A stretch of 64,000 bases of DNA from Botryotinia globosa (lineage: Eukaryota > Ascomycota > Leotiomycetes > Helotiales > Sclerotiniaceae): the NCBI GenBank assembly GCA_014898425.1, contig RCSZ01000009.1, positions 1,984,001 through 2,048,000 on the forward strand. Direction: 5' to 3'. Of this stretch, positions 12,017 through 23,841 are shown piece after piece. Position 1 is the first letter of the stretch. Every line of letters starts with the position of its first letter. Under the pieces are notes generated by a model. It ran no database searches and was not told where the DNA came from. It was given only the letters and a program-made list of their open reading frames with translations. The position numbers and the translations under genes were made by a program.

Positions 12017-13423
12017 ATGAGTTCTGACGATGATTTGCCGGCGCGCAATGCTCCTTTCCATGACCCGAAAACAACTTCAACGTATTCAATTTCACGTCAA
12101 GGAAGAGCGAAGATGTTCCACGATCTTCCAGAGCAGCTTATCAGTCAGCTTCAATGGTCGGATAGCTTAGCCAGGTCTCGAAAATACCACGAAGCCACTA
12201 TTGCTAATAGTGTATCAGGAGCAACTGAGATTCCTGTTCCCTCCATGAACACAGTCGCCAGAACACCACGGTCAAGCGAATCAAATGTAGGGACCGGCAC
12301 AAATTTATCTGATCGCGATGTTTCCTTTTCTTTGGCACCAACGAACGGAATGCTCAAGATAAGTATAGACGCAATGACGGAATTCATTTGTGACTATGCT
12401 AATCGTTGGTATTCTACTGTCCCATCTAGTGATCCAAGCAGAGTAACACCTAATAGACATCTTCCTGGAACTGTTCCCATGTTTGCCTATTGGTCTACTG
12501 ACTTCCATGAAGTCATGGAGCAAGGAGAAAAGCATGCTGCAGCGGAACTTACCAAGAGGTTTTCGCGAGAAGAATTTTGGCAGTTGCGCTATTTTTTCTT
12601 CCTTATTCAAACTGGCGCAGAAGGACGCGACCTATTTGGACATGTAGCTGTCTGTGCTATCTCTCCAGAAGCCAAGACGATTGATTATCTCTGTAGCGCC
12701 GATGACGACGGTCTCATTCGCGGTAAAGGTGCTCAATGTGTTGAGAATTTCCTTGCTATGCTTACAATATATCTTGGAGACCAGCCACCATTGAGTCAAA
12801 GATTCAATCCATGCGATTGGAAACTCCGTACCGGCCGAAGCGAGTTACAAGACGAGGGGAAACCTGACTGCGGCATATACACAGTATGCAACATCATGTG
12901 CCTTGCTTTTGGATGGGAGTTATCTTATGGTGCAAGACACGGTCAAGAAATGCAGAACGGTCGAACTCGTGTCTGCAGTACTCTCTACGTTAGTGGTTTC
13001 AGAGGCTATAATCCCGCTAAAGGTGCTGACAACACATTTTACTACCCTCTGAATAACCTTTTGCCCCCTGACTCTTTAATCGATAGTTTTGTTCGAATCC
13101 TCCATTTTCCTGGACTCATGATCAATGAAACTCTCACAGCAGAAGTCCGCCGTCGCTCACCAATGTACTATGGCTGTCCTAACAAAGAAACGCTGTATGC
13201 ACACTGTGATCGAAACAAACGATTCTACCCGAACTTCGACAAAATAGGAATCAGCGGACGTCTCATTACGTTTGCCAAATTTCTGTCTTGGGTCGAACGT
13301 TACGATCTCGCGAGAGAGAGGGATGTGGCGCCGTTCCCAAAACCTTATCTACCTAACGGCTCCAACGGGAGCAAAGATTGGATTCCACCTAGTGCTCACT
13401 GGCCGACTCCAAGACTTTGGTAA
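12017..13423 (+). CDS. Divergent Ulp1/C48-like cysteine protease (putative)
   Basis: Single-exon ORF of 468 residues. A catalytic triad in Ulp1-family order is visible: His209 (FGHVAVCAI), Asp223 (KTIDYL), a candidate oxyanion Gln278 (RSELQDEG) and the nucleophile Cys285 in PDCGIYTVCNI. These sit with the spacing of the C48 fold, and the DCG signature followed by a hydrophobic helix is characteristic. Ulp1-family enzymes remove SUMO or NEDD8-like modifiers. Here the usual His-Trp is His-Val, and the N-terminal 100 residues are Ser/Thr-rich and look disordered. The C-terminal 130 residues have no recognised domain. Substrate is unknown. Many fungal genomes carry such lineage-specific C48-like proteins, some from transposable elements, but no element ends are seen here. 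Confidence 0.65.
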   Translation: MSSDDDLPARNAPFHDPKTTSTYSISRQGRAKMFHDLPEQLISQLQWSDSLARSRKYHEATIANSVSGATEIPVPSMNTVARTPRSSESNVGTGTNLSDRDVSFSLAPTNGMLKISIDAMTEFICDYANRWYSTVPSSDPSRVTPNRHLPGTVPMFAYWSTDFHEVMEQGEKHAAAELTKRFSREEFWQLRYFFFLIQTGAEGRDLFGHVAVCAISPEAKTIDYLCSADDDGLIRGKGAQCVENFLAMLTIYLGDQPPLSQRFNPCDWKLRTGRSELQDEGKPDCGIYTVCNIMCLAFGWELSYGARHGQEMQNGRTRVCSTLYVSGFRGYNPAKGADNTFYYPLNNLLPPDSLIDSFVRILHFPGLMINETLTAEVRRRSPMYYGCPNKETLYAHCDRNKRFYPNFDKIGISGRLITFAKFLSWVERYDLARERDVAPFPKPYLPNGSNGSKDWIPPSAHWPTPRLW

Positions 13424-16400
13424 GTTTAGTGGTTCCTTTCGAGGTATGGCAGGTCCGTCACTTTTCTATCCTACAATCATCTCAATGTAAGTTTATCCCA
13501 ATTCAAAAGTTTCAAAAAAAAAATTATTCATTTCACCTGATTCCTTGTTGTTTCCGTGATTGAACCCCCTTTGTGAAGGATCCTTCCTGATCTATGCTCG
13601 TGTTATGTAAACATGAATTGACGCTGAACTGTAAAATTAATTCAAAGTTAAGTGATCCAACACGAGGCGCAAGTGCACGATGTGTGGATTTCGGATTTGG
13701 TATACGTCACCTCCAGACTCCAGGATGCTAGTTCTAAGGTTCAAAGAGCTGAATCTCTTTGTTGCCTTTGTCTCTTGTACCTATCTGTCTTTGTTACCAG
13801 AAGAATCGAGGGATTGTTGATCATTATGGTGGGACAAAGACTTTGTCGACATATCCTTTCTATTCCTTCATTCATTTGGCAGCGATAAAAGTCCATTCGG
13901 CGGCATAGCTGTTATAGGCCTATTGCAACCCGAATTATTAATGAAAGTGAATTATTTGAAGGTTAGTGTTCCGTGATAACCAACTCTGATCTCTAAGCTA
14001 ATACGTTACCTACGTTCGATTCTTTAGTTCTTGAAGATTTTCATCATCAAGCATGCCTGTGTTGAAATGCAATCCATACACTATCCCAGCGCGCTATATA
14101 AATCACATGGATAATGATTGAGCCAAGTACAGACTTATTGCCATCACGAGGCCACGTTTCATATGCATCACTCACGATTCTAGTAGTCATGAAAACGAAA
14201 ATTGCAAAGAAAGTAAGTTCTCAGGATAGGCCTTATTCTCGATTTAATGAAGATTGAATCAAGGTACCAGACAAATATTGGGTCGAAGATAACGGGGGAT
14301 CAAGTAGAAGATGAGAAAGCTTTGTACAGTTTTCTTCCTGCTTCGTCTATGGAATATAGGATACTAGTGTATAGACTAAGGTTTAGTTTTTGCATCAGAT
14401 AGATGTAGTAAACTTTTGATTGTTCCGAGATGTATCTTTTAGCCGAATTTTTATTCGCTAAGTTGCCAGCGGGATTTATTAACCGAGCAGGCGGCACGCT
14501 AGACGCAGACTAAATCTTAGAAAACATCACCATGTTCAAATCACGTTTATAGAGACCAATTGTGATTATTTGAATGGCTTTTGATGCCCATCTGAAGACT
14601 GAGATTACAGACTTGATCCATGTGGTTTTCGAATGGAGTAGTATTTCAATGACATTAAGTTCAACCTAGATTTGGCTTTAGTACTTTCATATCTCGCACC
14701 GCGCTTTGAGTCCAGATGCCACGATGAATTTGCACTGTTTTATCAAAGTTATTTTAATTACGTACCAGTCTCGTTCACTGAATCTCAATCCTTTTAGGAT
14801 TGAGTACAATGCCGACGTCGAGCATCACTAATTATTTCGAATGTGCCCATTCCTAGTATCTTTAAATACTAGTTTTCGATTATTTGGTGTAAAAATTTCA
14901 AGCCGTGGATGTCCAAGCCAGCTCACAAATTTAACCTGAAGAAAGATATGAAGTAAAATTTCCGCGCCTTGCACCCCAAAGATAGGTATAAAAATAAAAA
15001 TAAAAATAATAGATCTCAGGAACAAACCAGTATTTATGCACGTCATATCTCCTCAGATCACACAGCCAGATTATCTATCCGCTTTCGCGAACATCAAACA
15101 CAGAGCCATGTAACCCGCGGCACGATTATTTCCATGGACTGGTTTTCTTCATCATAGATCTATGGTGCCCCTAGACGTATTTTTTTACAATTCCCATTTC
15201 GTTCTCTCTCATTTTCTATGAACCCTTGAGTGAGCCCAACCCTGCAATTGTATCCTCTGTTTGATGGTTTGAGACTCACTCGCTTGAGAGAGAAGAAAAC
15301 TTGCGCCTGAATCAAAGTTCTGGGAATTGTGTATTCTCATGTTACGCATAAGTAGAAAAGGAAAAGATGTATGGGGGAGAGGGACTGATATACTGTACGA
15401 TTGATTAGCTTTGGACTAGAAATAAACCAGTTTCTAGCTTGGCTTGACTTAACTTACGTCTAGTCATACGAATGGTCAAGCGAAGCCGAGTTAGCCGAAG
15501 CACAATTTCTGAAAGTTCGTCATGGTCATCTACATATTCAGATTCAAATCCTAATTAATGCAGCTAAAATTTAATTGGCTAGCTTCATGCTGAATGAAGA
15601 CATTGGCATGATGATGATGATCTAAGGATACCACATCGTCAATATTCAAGCCCCTATCGAATTGTAACTGACCATTCATCAGTGAAGAAGATTACATATC
15701 GATGGATCATCACAATATCATTACTACATCTATTCTCTTCACATTTAACAGCGACATAAAGGGACGTAATGAACATTTGATCAGCAAAAGTCAGGAGATA
15801 TCTCAAAGTAGGAGGAACTATGCATAGCCAATATTTATAAATATTTGTATCTAACCGACTCAAAATCCTAGAAGACAAACAATCTAAGCCACCATTTTAG
15901 GCTTAGTTCCACTCACTGACTCAACTTTGGAAGGACATCGCCTGAAAAACGTCAGTAGCGGTCTTATTTTCACTTCTTCATTCATACAGCGCCTCAACCC
16001 TCCCATCTTACATAATTAAAAGAAAATGCAATTCCAACCCCAAGCAACTTACCGGAAATGAAAGAGTTTGCGATATGCGACATACACTCCACTACTCTCT
16101 AACAAGTCCCTCTCCTATCTTATGAGGAGAACAGAGAATATCACCGCGACTAACAAGTATTTAACTATACATGCTGGGGTTGACAGTGTGCAGCAAAGAT
16201 CATCTTTACCATTCAGCTAAGCACTGGAAAGAGGTCAAGATCTGATATCGTCAATGAACATCTACTGACATCTACTAATGCTAATAATTAAAGACTGCAG
16301 GGGTTTGCGACTTGAAACAACTATCCTAGGTATTCAAGGCAAACAGGGAAGGCCAATCAGAAGCAGGAATTACAACAGGTAGAGCAAGACTAGAAAGCTA

Positions 16401-16909
16401 TTCAAAGTATACTAGAGTCTTTACCCATGTCGAGATATACAACAGAAAGCTGTTATTTGAGCACTAAGAAAAAATGAACATCTGCTGGTAACCACTAAGG
16501 GCTTTTAATCATAAGTTCAGAGTTTATTGATTATATGACAGGGGTTACGATGGGCAACAATGGAAGTGTGTGAAGGATATAACATGGTGTAATGTAAAGA
16601 AGGGTTGAAATGCGACAAATAGCTTTTCCCGGGGATGCTCTGAGGTATACGATATATCTACAACCTTTATAAATTTGATAACGGAACCTATGATGGCAAA
16701 TCGAGAGAGCATATTATCGAATAACGCTTTATGCATGAATTGTACGAGAATCTGAACGAGAATTCCTAGATATACAGAAATTCTCATAGCATATTGCCAT
16801 GCAGTGTATAGCAACTAGATATTTGTATTGAAACTACCTAGGTAGTCAAAGAGGGTATCAACTTCTATTTTCCTTCCCAACTAAACTTTTCCACAATTTT
16901 ACCTAGATC
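13424..16909. other. Intergenic, 3.5 kb, no gene recognised
   Basis: ORFs of 60-90 codons on both strands show no domain, signal peptide or splice partner. It lies between the 3' ends of the C48-like protease (plus) and RMT2 (minus), so only UTRs and terminators are expected. Composition is similar to other intergenic DNA here. Confidence 0.5.
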
Positions 16910-18121
16910 TTATCCCATAAAAGTACAAATTGGTAAACGATATGTGTCCAAAACCCAGTATCTCCTTCTTACGCCTTTCCATTCACCCTCGCCCTCTCCC
17001 CCAAGCTCCTCGACTTCCACGTCAACCCAATCAACATCTAATCCTGCATCGCACAGATCCAGCTCCGAGACTTTGGTATACACATCATAGCAAACTCTTC
17101 TATCTGCTCCTAGTCCATTGAAAAAACTAAATTTTCCAGTTTCAGACAATAGGCCGATGACGTATTCGGAGAAGAATTTCTTAAGCTCCATGTAAGATTC
17201 TCCAAATGTATCGAAATATATAACGTCGAATTGAAGGTTTTCTTCGAGCAAATTTGGTAGGATTTCTTGCCAGCGGCCAGCATGAATTTTATAACTTGCT
17301 TCTTCGGGTGCAGATGCTTCCCATTCTTTTCCAAATTTATGACCTGGTTCTTGGAGATGTGTAAGAACATCGGGGTGGGCTTCTATTATATGGTGGCTGG
17401 CTGGTTTTGTGGACGCGAACATCGTGTCTATTATGCCCATTCCGAAACCGATATTGAGGATTCGTAATGGAGGTGAAGAGGCGGGGATAAGAAGATCGAC
17501 AGTATGTTTCATGATGGATGTTTCCCATGCCATCATTACACCATTAGCGTCAGCGTCGAGAAGTGCATCTTCTGTAAATTCTAGTTTGCTTTTGAGATAA
17601 TCGGCGGAATTGACGTCTTTCTTTGGCTCTTCTGCCTCATTTTCTTCTGTTGGTTCGTCTGTGATTTCTTCGTCTACAACTATCTCCATCCCCTCTACTT
17701 CGTCCTCCTCTTCGTCTTCATCCCCATCACTCAACTCTTCATACCCACCCATCAAATTCATCAGAACCTCCGCCCTCACGCCAGCTTCCACAACCAATTC
17801 ATATAATTCCTTCCTGCCCAATCTCCACGCCAAACATCCAGGTGTCTCATTGTTCGTATCCAAATCATTCCAGATAGCCCCCGACAAAAATAATTCTTTA
17901 ATAGTAGCTTTCGCAGCCTCTATATCTTCATTAGAGGGGGAATCTTCACAAGATGCAATTGCAGCGTGGAGAGGTGTGAAGCCAGTCTCGGGATCTTGAA
18001 CGGAAGCTGCGCCGGGTACTCGAAGGAGGGGTTTGAGGGCGGCGAGATCGTGATTGGAGGCTGCGAGAAGAATAGTTTGGGTAGTTGTATCGGTTTCAGA
18101 GGCAAATGCTGGGTCGTCCAT
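16910..18121 (-). CDS. RMT2: Protein arginine N-methyltransferase 2 (delta-N type)
   Basis: Single exon, 403 residues. Rmt2 methylates the delta nitrogen of arginine, for example on ribosomal protein L12, using S-adenosylmethionine. The N-terminus carries ankyrin-like repeats (residues about 10-125: GFTPLHAAIA, then ETPGCLAWRLGRKELYELVV). A very acidic linker follows (about 128-170). The methyltransferase domain shows LRILNIGFGMGIIDT (SAM-binding glycine loop), the acidic end of strand 2 in HHIIEAHPDV, and DVIYFDTFGESY (the family double-E/THW-type region). The ending YWVLDTYRLPICTF is typical. Length matches fungal orthologues. It is divergent to the MFS transporter, with 613 bases between starts. 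Confidence 0.95.
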   Translation of the reverse strand: MDDPAFASETDTTTQTILLAASNHDLAALKPLLRVPGAASVQDPETGFTPLHAAIASCEDSPSNEDIEAAKATIKELFLSGAIWNDLDTNNETPGCLAWRLGRKELYELVVEAGVRAEVLMNLMGGYEELSDGDEDEEEDEVEGMEIVVDEEITDEPTEENEAEEPKKDVNSADYLKSKLEFTEDALLDADANGVMMAWETSIMKHTVDLLIPASSPPLRILNIGFGMGIIDTMFASTKPASHHIIEAHPDVLTHLQEPGHKFGKEWEASAPEEASYKIHAGRWQEILPNLLEENLQFDVIYFDTFGESYMELKKFFSEYVIGLLSETGKFSFFNGLGADRRVCYDVYTKVSELDLCDAGLDVDWVDVEVEELGGEGEGEWKGVRRRYWVLDTYRLPICTFMG

Positions 18122-18734
18122 TTTGAAGGTCAGTTTTATGTAAACTCTATAAGAATGTTTAAAATCTTTAGGATTTCAGAATCCTGGGGAAATAATTTTT
18201 GGAGGGGTCAATGGATTTGGCGGAGAGAGGGCGGTAGGGACTGGCAGATCGGTGTCGCATGAATCCGATTAGTTTTGTGAACTCAATTCCTGCTTAGCTA
18301 CATCAGCAATTTACCATGTCTCGGCTTATCTTATGTATCTATCCGACATATTTAGGAATGACACTCCAAGACTTTAAGACATGAATTCGACCTCTCTAGA
18401 CCTCTCTCTGAGCTCATCAAGATGGATTGAGACCATCCAGGAACCGGAAACGTACTGTCGATTACCCCATTTTAGCTCTGCGAACAGACGAGGATCTACA
18501 AATGATTATCACAAACATAAACTCAAGAAGCTATCGTGCATATACAATCATGACTAGTTTTCAATAGCAATGATGTGTACCGTGAGTATGACTCTTATTC
18601 TTTCTACGTATATATAAACGGCAAGTCCAATTTCTGTTGTGTTCCGATGTGATACAGATATATCGTCCTACTCGAGTTGAGAGCTTCTACAAGTGTCGTT
18701 GATTTCGCACGGTGTGGGCACAAACAACGAGAGT
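18122..18734. other. Divergent promoter region, RMT2 / MFS transporter
   Basis: 613 bases between two start codons on opposite strands. No additional coding region seen. An in-frame GTG start for the MFS gene at 18693 is not needed, since ATG at 18735 follows. Confidence 0.5.
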
Positions 18735-20398
18735 ATGGCGACCATGGAAGATATACAGGGTACGAAGATGGATGTCGAAAGTCAATTGGATTCGAGGATG
18801 CAAGATGCGTCTTTTCCAGCAATTGAACCCGAGATGGAGAGGAGAGTTGTGCGGAAAATAGATAGGCACCTGATGCCTCTGATCATTGGGCTATGTACGT
18901 CTCTCCTGGAACTCTAATGGAGTCAATGGCATCCAACTAATCGTATTCAAAAGATCTCCTAGCATATCTTGATCGTTCGAACATTGGCAATGCGAAAATT
19001 GCTGGTATGATGGATGACTTGCATCTCGATTCTGACAGCTACGAATGGCTCCTCACTATATTCTACATATCATACATTGTATTCGAGCCATTGGTGTTGA
19101 TGTGGAAAATCATACCACCGCATATGTGGGGCGCCATAACAGTAGTGGGATGGGCATTAGCAGCAACATTGCAAACTGTTGCTTTTAACTGGTCTGGAAT
19201 GATGGCAGCCAGGTTCTTCCTAGGAGCTTTCGAGGCTTCCTTTGCACCAGGCATCACATTCCTGTTGTCTTTCTTCTATCTCAGAAATGAACTCGGACTT
19301 CGATGTGGATTTTACCTTGGGGCAGCTCCTTTGGCAACATGTTTTGCCGGGGCTTTAGCTTATGGCATTACTTCTGGGCATTTCGAAAGCATTGCGGCCT
19401 GGCGTGTGCTTTTCCTTGTCGAAGGCTTGCCAGCCATTCTTGCTGGTGTTCTTACCTGGTTCCTCATGCCCGATAGTCCTGAAAAGGCTAAGTTTCTGAC
19501 CAAAGAGGAAGTACTCATCGCAAAAGCACGCAAGGTTCGACAGGTAGGTACCACGGATTCCAATCGACCACACGGGATCCAATGGCACGAAGTGCGTGCC
19601 GCGCTCCTCGATATCAAAAATTGGACCACAGCATTGATGTATTTCTCATGCAACGTATCATTTGCATCTCTCCCAGTATTCCTACCGACTATTCTTGCCG
19701 CAATGGGTTTCTCAAGCGTCACTGCGCAAGGACTCTCAGCCCCGCCTTATTTCCTCGCATTCCTAGTTGTTATTCTTACGACATGGCTTGCAGACAAGTA
19801 TTCACAACGCGGATACACTATCCTCATCTTATCTCTCATAGGGGCAACAGGATATATAATGCTCGCCGTATCAACCAGCACAGGCGTTCGCTACGCTGGA
19901 GTATTCCTAGCCGCATCAGGCATCTTCCCCGCCATTGGAAATATTCTTCCCTGGGTAATGAACAACCAAGGGAGTGAGAGTAAACGTGGCACGGGAATTG
20001 CGATTCTAAATGTTGTGGGTCAATGTGGTCCGCTTCTGGGAACGAGATTATATCCCAGTAGTGAAGGACCTTACTATCACAAAGGAATGGTATGTTCATT
20101 TATTCCTGATGGTTTCGTCTCTGTCTTTGCCCTCATCCAATTCTTCGACGTGAAAGCAGGGAGCGTGAGGGAAATATGCTAATTGTCATTCTCTTAACAG
20201 TGGGTTTGCGCAGCTTTCATGCTCTTCAACGGCGCGTTAGCAATGGCCTTGCGTTTCCGACTTGCACATGAAAATCGAAAATTGGATGAAAAGTATGGCG
20301 CCAACGGCGATAATGAGAATGAAAACGGGAATGGGAGTTTGAAGGACTCAAATAGTGCGAGAGAAAATGACGGCCCGAATTTTAGATATATTTTATGA
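18735..20398 (+). CDS. MFS transporter, anion:cation symporter (allantoate permease-like) family
   Basis: Three exons, 18735-18894, 18954-20089 and 20201-20398, give 497 residues; introns are 59 and 111 nt and phases close. This is a plasma-membrane major facilitator of the Dal5/Tna1 group, which import organic anions such as allantoate, nicotinate or pantothenate. The signature YLLAYLDRSNIGNAK after helix 1 is created by the first splice. It is followed by the helix 4 region AARFFLGAFEASFAPG, WRVLFLVEGLPAI in helix 6, a cytosolic loop at about 240-265, and TWLADKYSQRG. The end of helix 12, WVCAAFMLFNGALAMALRFRL, comes from exon 3, followed by a polar Asn/Glu-rich tail. The substrate cannot be told from sequence. 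It runs tail to tail with the hexokinase gene. Confidence 0.92.
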
Positions 20399-20770
20399 TG
20401 TGATTGATAATGATGCTTTGGATACATATTGGGGTTTTTTGAGTTCAAGGGTCTGACTTACAGGGTAAAAGGGGCATACATGATACCCAGGTTATAGTAA
20501 ATCAATTTCAGCTGAGAGATAGGTTGCAAATATATCGTTGTTTTGATGTGATTTGTAAAAAGCTACCCTTTACTGGAAACATGAATGCCACGTGCAACCG
20601 GGGAAAAGCAAAGAAGCCATGCAAGTCATCTGTCTACATACGCATTCCTATGCAATGGAACCATGCTCTCGAACCATTGACCATAACTTATTGTCCATAG
20701 CATTCATGTTCGCATCATTTCATATTACCCTCCAACCTGGAGACCTCGGTACAAGAATTGGCATGCTTGT
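20399..20770. other. Short convergent intergenic region (MFS / hexokinase 3' ends)
   Basis: About 370 bases holding the 3' UTRs of two converging genes. No gene seen. Confidence 0.5.
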
Positions 20771-23194
20771 TTATTTGAAATTCTCCGGGTGCAAGATACC
20801 AGCCATGTTACCTGCCTTAACACGCTTGAGGGTCAAAGCAGCAATCAAAGCTGCACCAACACCAGATCCATCCTCAGCAGCCAAGATTTCAATAGGATCA
20901 GCCTCCTTAGCATTCTTCTTCGCAGGCCAATCAAGAATCTCACGGAGTGCGGCAGCACCACGAGCCTTGAAGTGGGGGTATTTGTTAAAGACAGATCCGT
21001 CGGCTCCGACGTGGCAAGTCTCGTAGTTCTTCTTCTTGGCAATAGCGGCAACACCACAAGCGGAGAGACGGGCGGCACGGGTACCAATCAACTCGGCAAG
21101 GCGACGGATGAGCTCGAGTTCTGGAACAGTGGCTCTGATGCTGAGCTTGTTCTGGAAAAGATCAGCGGTCTCTGACAAGTTCTCCCATGGGTCCCTAGAT
21201 AAATGTTAATCGACTAACCATTAAAAGATTTGAATGTATGGGGAACATACTCCTCAACCAAAGACAAGAATGAAGAGTCCAAGGTGTAAGCCTTTCGAAG
21301 TTTTTCAATATCTTGACCCTCAAACATGTGGATATCTTTGTTGTCATGAAGATCAACGAGAACCAATCTGAAAAGTTCTCCGAGGTAAAGACCAGCAATC
21401 ATCTTCTCGAATGCTTGCTGACCAGGACGTGGAGAATCTTTATCAATAATGATATCGTATGGAGTACGGGGGAGAACTTTGTGTTCATTATCGAAAGCAC
21501 CCCACTCGCAGTTGATTGCCATTGGGGTGTCAGGAGGTAGGTTCATATGTGCCAATTTTGGAATAGAACCGCAGTTCTCCATGTAAGCAGCGTTGCAACC
21601 AGTTCCGAAGATACAACCAATCTTCATGGCTGTATCAGTATATGCGGAAGCAATCAAGGTACCGGTGGTATCATTGATCAAAGCTGTAAGCTTAATTGGG
21701 ACGCCCTGAAAAATTCTTAGCAAGCGTTATCTTCTGAATGTTACTGAATAACTTACCCTCTTGGCAAGAGCTGCCTGGAACATTGGAACAACGTTTTCAC
21801 CTTCGACGCCTGCAATATCGAAGCCCTTGGTCCATCTTTGCAAAATACCCTCATCAATGTAGTTTTGGGTAGCTGGGTAGGAGAAGGTGAAACCAAGACT
21901 CAGCGTTTCAAGATTCTCACCCTGATGATGGGATTCGACGAATTGCTGAAGACAATCGGCGATATATTCCCAAAGTTCATCTGCGTCACCAGTCTTGAGC
22001 TCTTCTGGCATGCGGTATTTTGATTGAATGATATCAAACTCGGACTTCTCATCAGTCAAGATGATTTCACAGACACGCAAGTTGGTACCTCCCATGTCCA
22101 AAGCGAGGAATGTACCAGTTTCGTAACCATCTGGGAATGCCATGCACCAAGTTGGGTTCATGGGCTAAACAAAATTAGTCATAACTCATGCTTCCGATCC
22201 GAAGAACATACAATACTTCCACCCTCTACAGTCAGACCTGGTTTCAAAATTAGCACGGTGTGCTCGTACCGCTGTTAGAGGGCACAATGAATACCTTTTG
22301 TAAGCTCAGAGACGAAATGTTCAGTGATCTCCTTGAGTTTCTTGGTGTCAACAGTGAACTGTTGCTCAAGCTTCTTGATTTGTTCCAAGTAATTTTTTGG
22401 AACATCGGCCATAGAACCTATGTGATGCCATGAGTCAGTAAATTTACACTCTATTCAAAGGCTTTAAAAGTGTGATTGAAAATGTAGTCGGTGAGTGCAA
22501 TAAAGTTTTTTGTTGTTTTGCAGTCCATATCAAACGGTCAAGTCTATAACTTCAACGGTGCAAACAAGGGTGACATAAACAGCATCAGCCATTATTGAAG
22601 ACTTCAAAGAATCTTTGCCTAAGAGTAGATCTTGGGATTTTTTTGGAAAAGAGTCTCAAAACCAAGAGACCCTGGGCTGCTCAGAAAGCACAGGCTAAAA
22701 TTTTAGTCCAATCTAAGCAGAACACTTGTCCGGTAGACTAGACTAAAATAATAATAGGCCAAGTAAAAATAAAGACAGGGATCAGGAGATATCAACCTTT
22801 GTGTGATGATGGTGTTTGGAGCTCCTCAATAGGAGCTGAAGATAGAATAGGAGATGAAGTTGTCGACATATTGCAGACTGTTATCTAGTAACTTCGCAGA
22901 TTTGAAAGCTTTGAGTTCTTGAGTGTGATAATCTGACTTTGAAATGCCAACAGCTGGTTGCTTTCAAGCTGACATTGCTTTATGAGAGAAGACATTGAAA
23001 GGTGTGTCATAATAGGTTATATCAAGCTGTACAGCCTGTCCATTCACAAGCAAAGAGTGAATTTAGATCACATCTTGAGATTCCCATCCAAAGCGAATGA
23101 AGCCGGGCCAAAAGGATTCTGAGTTGACAGAGGGAAAGTTGAAGTTATACATACCCTTACGGGAAGGAGGCTTTCTTGGACCTAACCCCACCAT
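20771..23194 (-). CDS. Hexokinase
   Basis: Six exons on the minus strand: 23194-23155, 22417-22295, 22237-22212, 22164-21757, 21705-21251 and 21194-20771, giving 491 residues with all phases consistent. Hexokinase phosphorylates glucose and other hexoses in the cytosol and in ascomycetes often takes part in carbon catabolite repression. The N-terminus MVGLGPRKPPSRK is the conserved filamentous-fungal leader. LALDMGGTNLRV (phosphate 1), FSYPATQ, LINDTTGTLIASAY with the catalytic Asp, FGTGCNAAYMEN and INCEWGAFD (sugar binding), and LAAEDGSGVGAAL (phosphate 2/adenosine) are all present. Exon 3 is only 26 nt. Intron 1 is 737 nt and contains a possible alternative first exon (separate entry). It is divergent to OST1. 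Confidence 0.96.
22797..22869 (-). other. Candidate alternative first coding exon of the hexokinase gene
   Basis: Inside intron 1 an ATG at 22869 opens a frame of 24 codons plus one base (MSTTSSPILSSAPIEELQTP, then SSHK). It ends AAAG followed by a GT dinucleotide (GTTGAT). The exon ends in phase 1 with the same K-G junction as the standard first exon (RK-G), so it can join exon 2 at 22417 without a frame change. It would give a hexokinase with a Ser/Thr/Pro-rich N-terminus. An in-frame TAG lies upstream, so it would be a true start. The donor is weaker than the others in this gene. No transcript evidence is available. Confidence 0.4.
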
Positions 23195-23841
23195 GTTGAA
23201 GGATTTTCAAAGATAGATTTGTAAATAAAGGGTATAAAAGAAGAGTTGAAGAGATTCTAGGATCTTAGGTATGAAACTGAGGATATAAAGCAATACAATA
23301 ACAGGAAAATAAAGAAGTCGCCGTTGCTGATTTTACGAAAGTTTTCCTAAGAGAGAAAGGATTGAATTTGTGTTGGGCGAAACTAAATAAATGGGTTGTC
23401 TCCTTCGGACTTCACTCGACTCCCCGCCGTGACTTCATCACAGTGGATCAGATTTCAGCTCGGCAGCCCAGTAACAGCTTGATTAATAAGCATGGGCGTA
23501 TTCTTGAATGCTTGCCGATAAGAAGATCATGGGATAGATTAAGCGCGCTCGCGATTATTGATAAGTGAATTAAGAAATGAAAAGAGGGAAGAGGGAAGTG
23601 GGGAGTGGGGAGTGGGGAGTGAGGGAGAGGTGTGAAACTAGTGAACATCGCGAAATGGCGTCTAATTGTTCAGGACACTTTGGAGAAACGTAAGCTTCAA
23701 TATTACCGGGGGACAGCTCTTTGGGAAGAAATAGGAAAGAGATATTGACAACACCACGTCTTAGAATTGCTCACATCTCAATTTATTTTGTAGTGTGATT
23801 CAATTTCTTCTCATTAGGCTGGCTTCCAATACTTCTCCAAA
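23195..23841. promoter_or_regulatory. Divergent promoter region, hexokinase / OST1
   Basis: 647 bases between two divergent start codons. It includes a purine-rich run near 23581-23625 (GGGGAGTG units). No coding region supported. Confidence 0.4.
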
